From Christiangramia lutea (lineage in GTDB: Bacteria > Bacteroidota > Bacteroidia > Flavobacteriales > Flavobacteriaceae), in the NCBI RefSeq assembly GCF_022489035.1, contig NZ_JAKVTV010000001.1, positions 62,001-126,000 on the forward strand: a stretch of 64,000 nt of DNA, given 5' to 3'. Shown here one piece after another: positions 63,556 to 64,000 of the stretch; positions within the stretch are counted from its first letter, which is position 1; each line of letters opens with the position of its first letter. Under the pieces are notes generated by a model. The model did not search any database and was not told where the DNA came from. It worked only from the letters and a program-made list of their open reading frames with translations. Position numbers and translations under genes: made by a program.

Positions 63556-63571
63556 ATAGTTTATCAACTAT
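63556..63571. promoter_or_regulatory. Dyad operator upstream of the BlaI gene
   Basis: ATAGTT-TATC-AACTAT, perfect 6-bp arms, ending 9 bp before the TATATTTG -7 box. Well placed to let BlaI block its own promoter; BlaI/MecI operators are dyads of this size, though the usual core is TACA/TGTA. Confidence 0.55.
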
Positions 63572-63580
63572 TTTTTTCGT

Positions 63581-63588
63581 TATATTTG
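63581..63588 (+). promoter_or_regulatory. -7 box of the BlaI operon
   Basis: TATATTTG, an exact TANNTTTG, 28 nt before the start codon. No -33 TTG is clear; the dyad lies in the -33 area. Confidence 0.5.
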
Positions 63589-63616
63589 AAAATAATTAGA
63601 CAGAAAGTATATTTCC

Positions 63617-63979
63617 ATGGAAAAACTTACCAATAAAGAAGAGGAGATCATGCGAGTCCTTTGGGAGCTCGAAAAAGCCTTCGTGAAGGAGGTTCTGCCA
63701 GAATTAAAGGATCAAAAGCTACATTACAACACAGTTTCCACGATCATAAGAAATCTCGAAGAGAAAGGTTATGTATCCCATAAAGCTTTCGGAAATACAC
63801 ATCAATATTTTCCGCTGGTAAGCAAAGAGAAATACCGGAAGCAATTCATGAATATGGCCACTAAAAGATTCTTTGATAATTCTTTTAAAAATGTAGTCTC
63901 CTATTTCGCCAAGGAAGAAAAGATAAGTGCAGATGAACTAAGGGAGATACTGGATATTATCGAAAAAGGAAAAAAATAA
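63617..63979 (+). CDS. BlaI/MecI family transcription repressor
   Basis: 120 residues. Winged-helix N-terminus: LTNKEEEIMRVLWELEKAFVKEVLPELKDQKLHYNTVSTIIRNLEEKGYVSHKAFGNTHQYFPLVSKEKY, the BlaI pattern. The C-terminal helix dimerises. It represses its own operon and is released when its membrane sensor peptidase is activated. Its stop overlaps the next start as TAATG. Confidence 0.9.
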   Translation: MEKLTNKEEEIMRVLWELEKAFVKEVLPELKDQKLHYNTVSTIIRNLEEKGYVSHKAFGNTHQYFPLVSKEKYRKQFMNMATKRFFDNSFKNVVSYFAKEEKISADELREILDIIEKGKK

Positions 63980-64000
63980 TGGAAAGCTTGCTCATATATT
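63979..64000 (+). CDS. Start of a downstream gene, likely M56/BlaR1 sensor (partial)
   Basis: Only seven codons are in the window (MESLLIY). The TAATG overlap with BlaI and the hydrophobic start fit a BlaR1/M56 membrane peptidase, which is the usual partner of BlaI in Bacteroidota. The identity is inferred from context only. Confidence 0.4.

Overview
The window looks like chromosomal DNA of a marine flavobacterium (Bacteroidota), probably close to Gramella/Christiangramia. That is inferred from gene content: Lacal_2735, DUF4199, DUF4197, DUF2911, DUF4920 and DUF1684 family proteins, type III glutamine synthetase, fused IcmF mutase, a ~1,100-residue SecA and a DnaJ with a half-size zinc domain. 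Promoters of the Bacteroidota type (TTG ... TANNTTTG) lie before several genes, and clear Shine-Dalgarno sites are mostly absent. The organism name is an inference. No rRNA, tRNA, CRISPR array, prophage or insertion sequence was recognised. Coding density is high.

Layout. 1-4330 is the edge of a polysaccharide cluster: Wzc-like chain-length/kinase protein (cut by the window), Wza-like export lipoprotein, and Fcl and Gmd making GDP-L-fucose. 4331-13500 holds a repeat-rich spacer, an ABC-F ATPase, a methyltransferase, a LolD/MacB-like ATPase, cobalamin adenosyltransferase, a DUF2795 protein and SecA. 13604-20119 carries two ECF sigma/membrane-partner operons separated by a GIY-YIG nuclease gene that is tightly bracketed by two copies of a paired inverted repeat. 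20131-27031 holds Ohr, MeaB, PAP2, MATE, an M28 peptidase, PPK2 and a GNAT-like protein. 27028-32238 is a compact five-gene minus-strand operon (ABC-2 exporter pair, MscS channel, outer-membrane beta-barrel, NtrC-type regulator without HTH). 32447-45930 has grpE-dnaJ, YceI, MnmD, IlvE, CrcB, PII-Amt, MFS and others. 46036-53822 contains an Lrp regulator, IcmF, catalase and DUF4197. 53803-59706 holds a BtuF-like protein, pyrF (preceded by 18 perfect copies of a 7-bp repeat), prfA, a small membrane protein/ABC ATPase pair and purM. The end has glutamine synthetase III, a CaCA antiporter and a BlaI regulator running into a gene cut by the window end.

How genes work together. Cobalamin adenosyltransferase (9105), MeaB (20660), IcmF (47533) and the BtuF-like protein (53803) point to adenosylcobalamin use in acyl-CoA isomerisation, with salvage rather than synthesis visible here. 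PII, Amt and GlnN are three parts of ammonium assimilation. GrpE and DnaJ serve protein folding, SecA serves export. The two ECF systems have promoter-like motifs consistent with autoregulation.

Most interesting items: the GIY-YIG gene inside a REPIN-like repeat bracket; a divergent, mirror-image pair of ECF promoters (TGTAACC-N16-CGTC on both strands); the heptanucleotide array abutting the pyrF start codon; a secreted protein with an 11-residue tryptophan ladder; the five-gene envelope operon; and an orphan 101-residue membrane protein/ABC ATPase pair.
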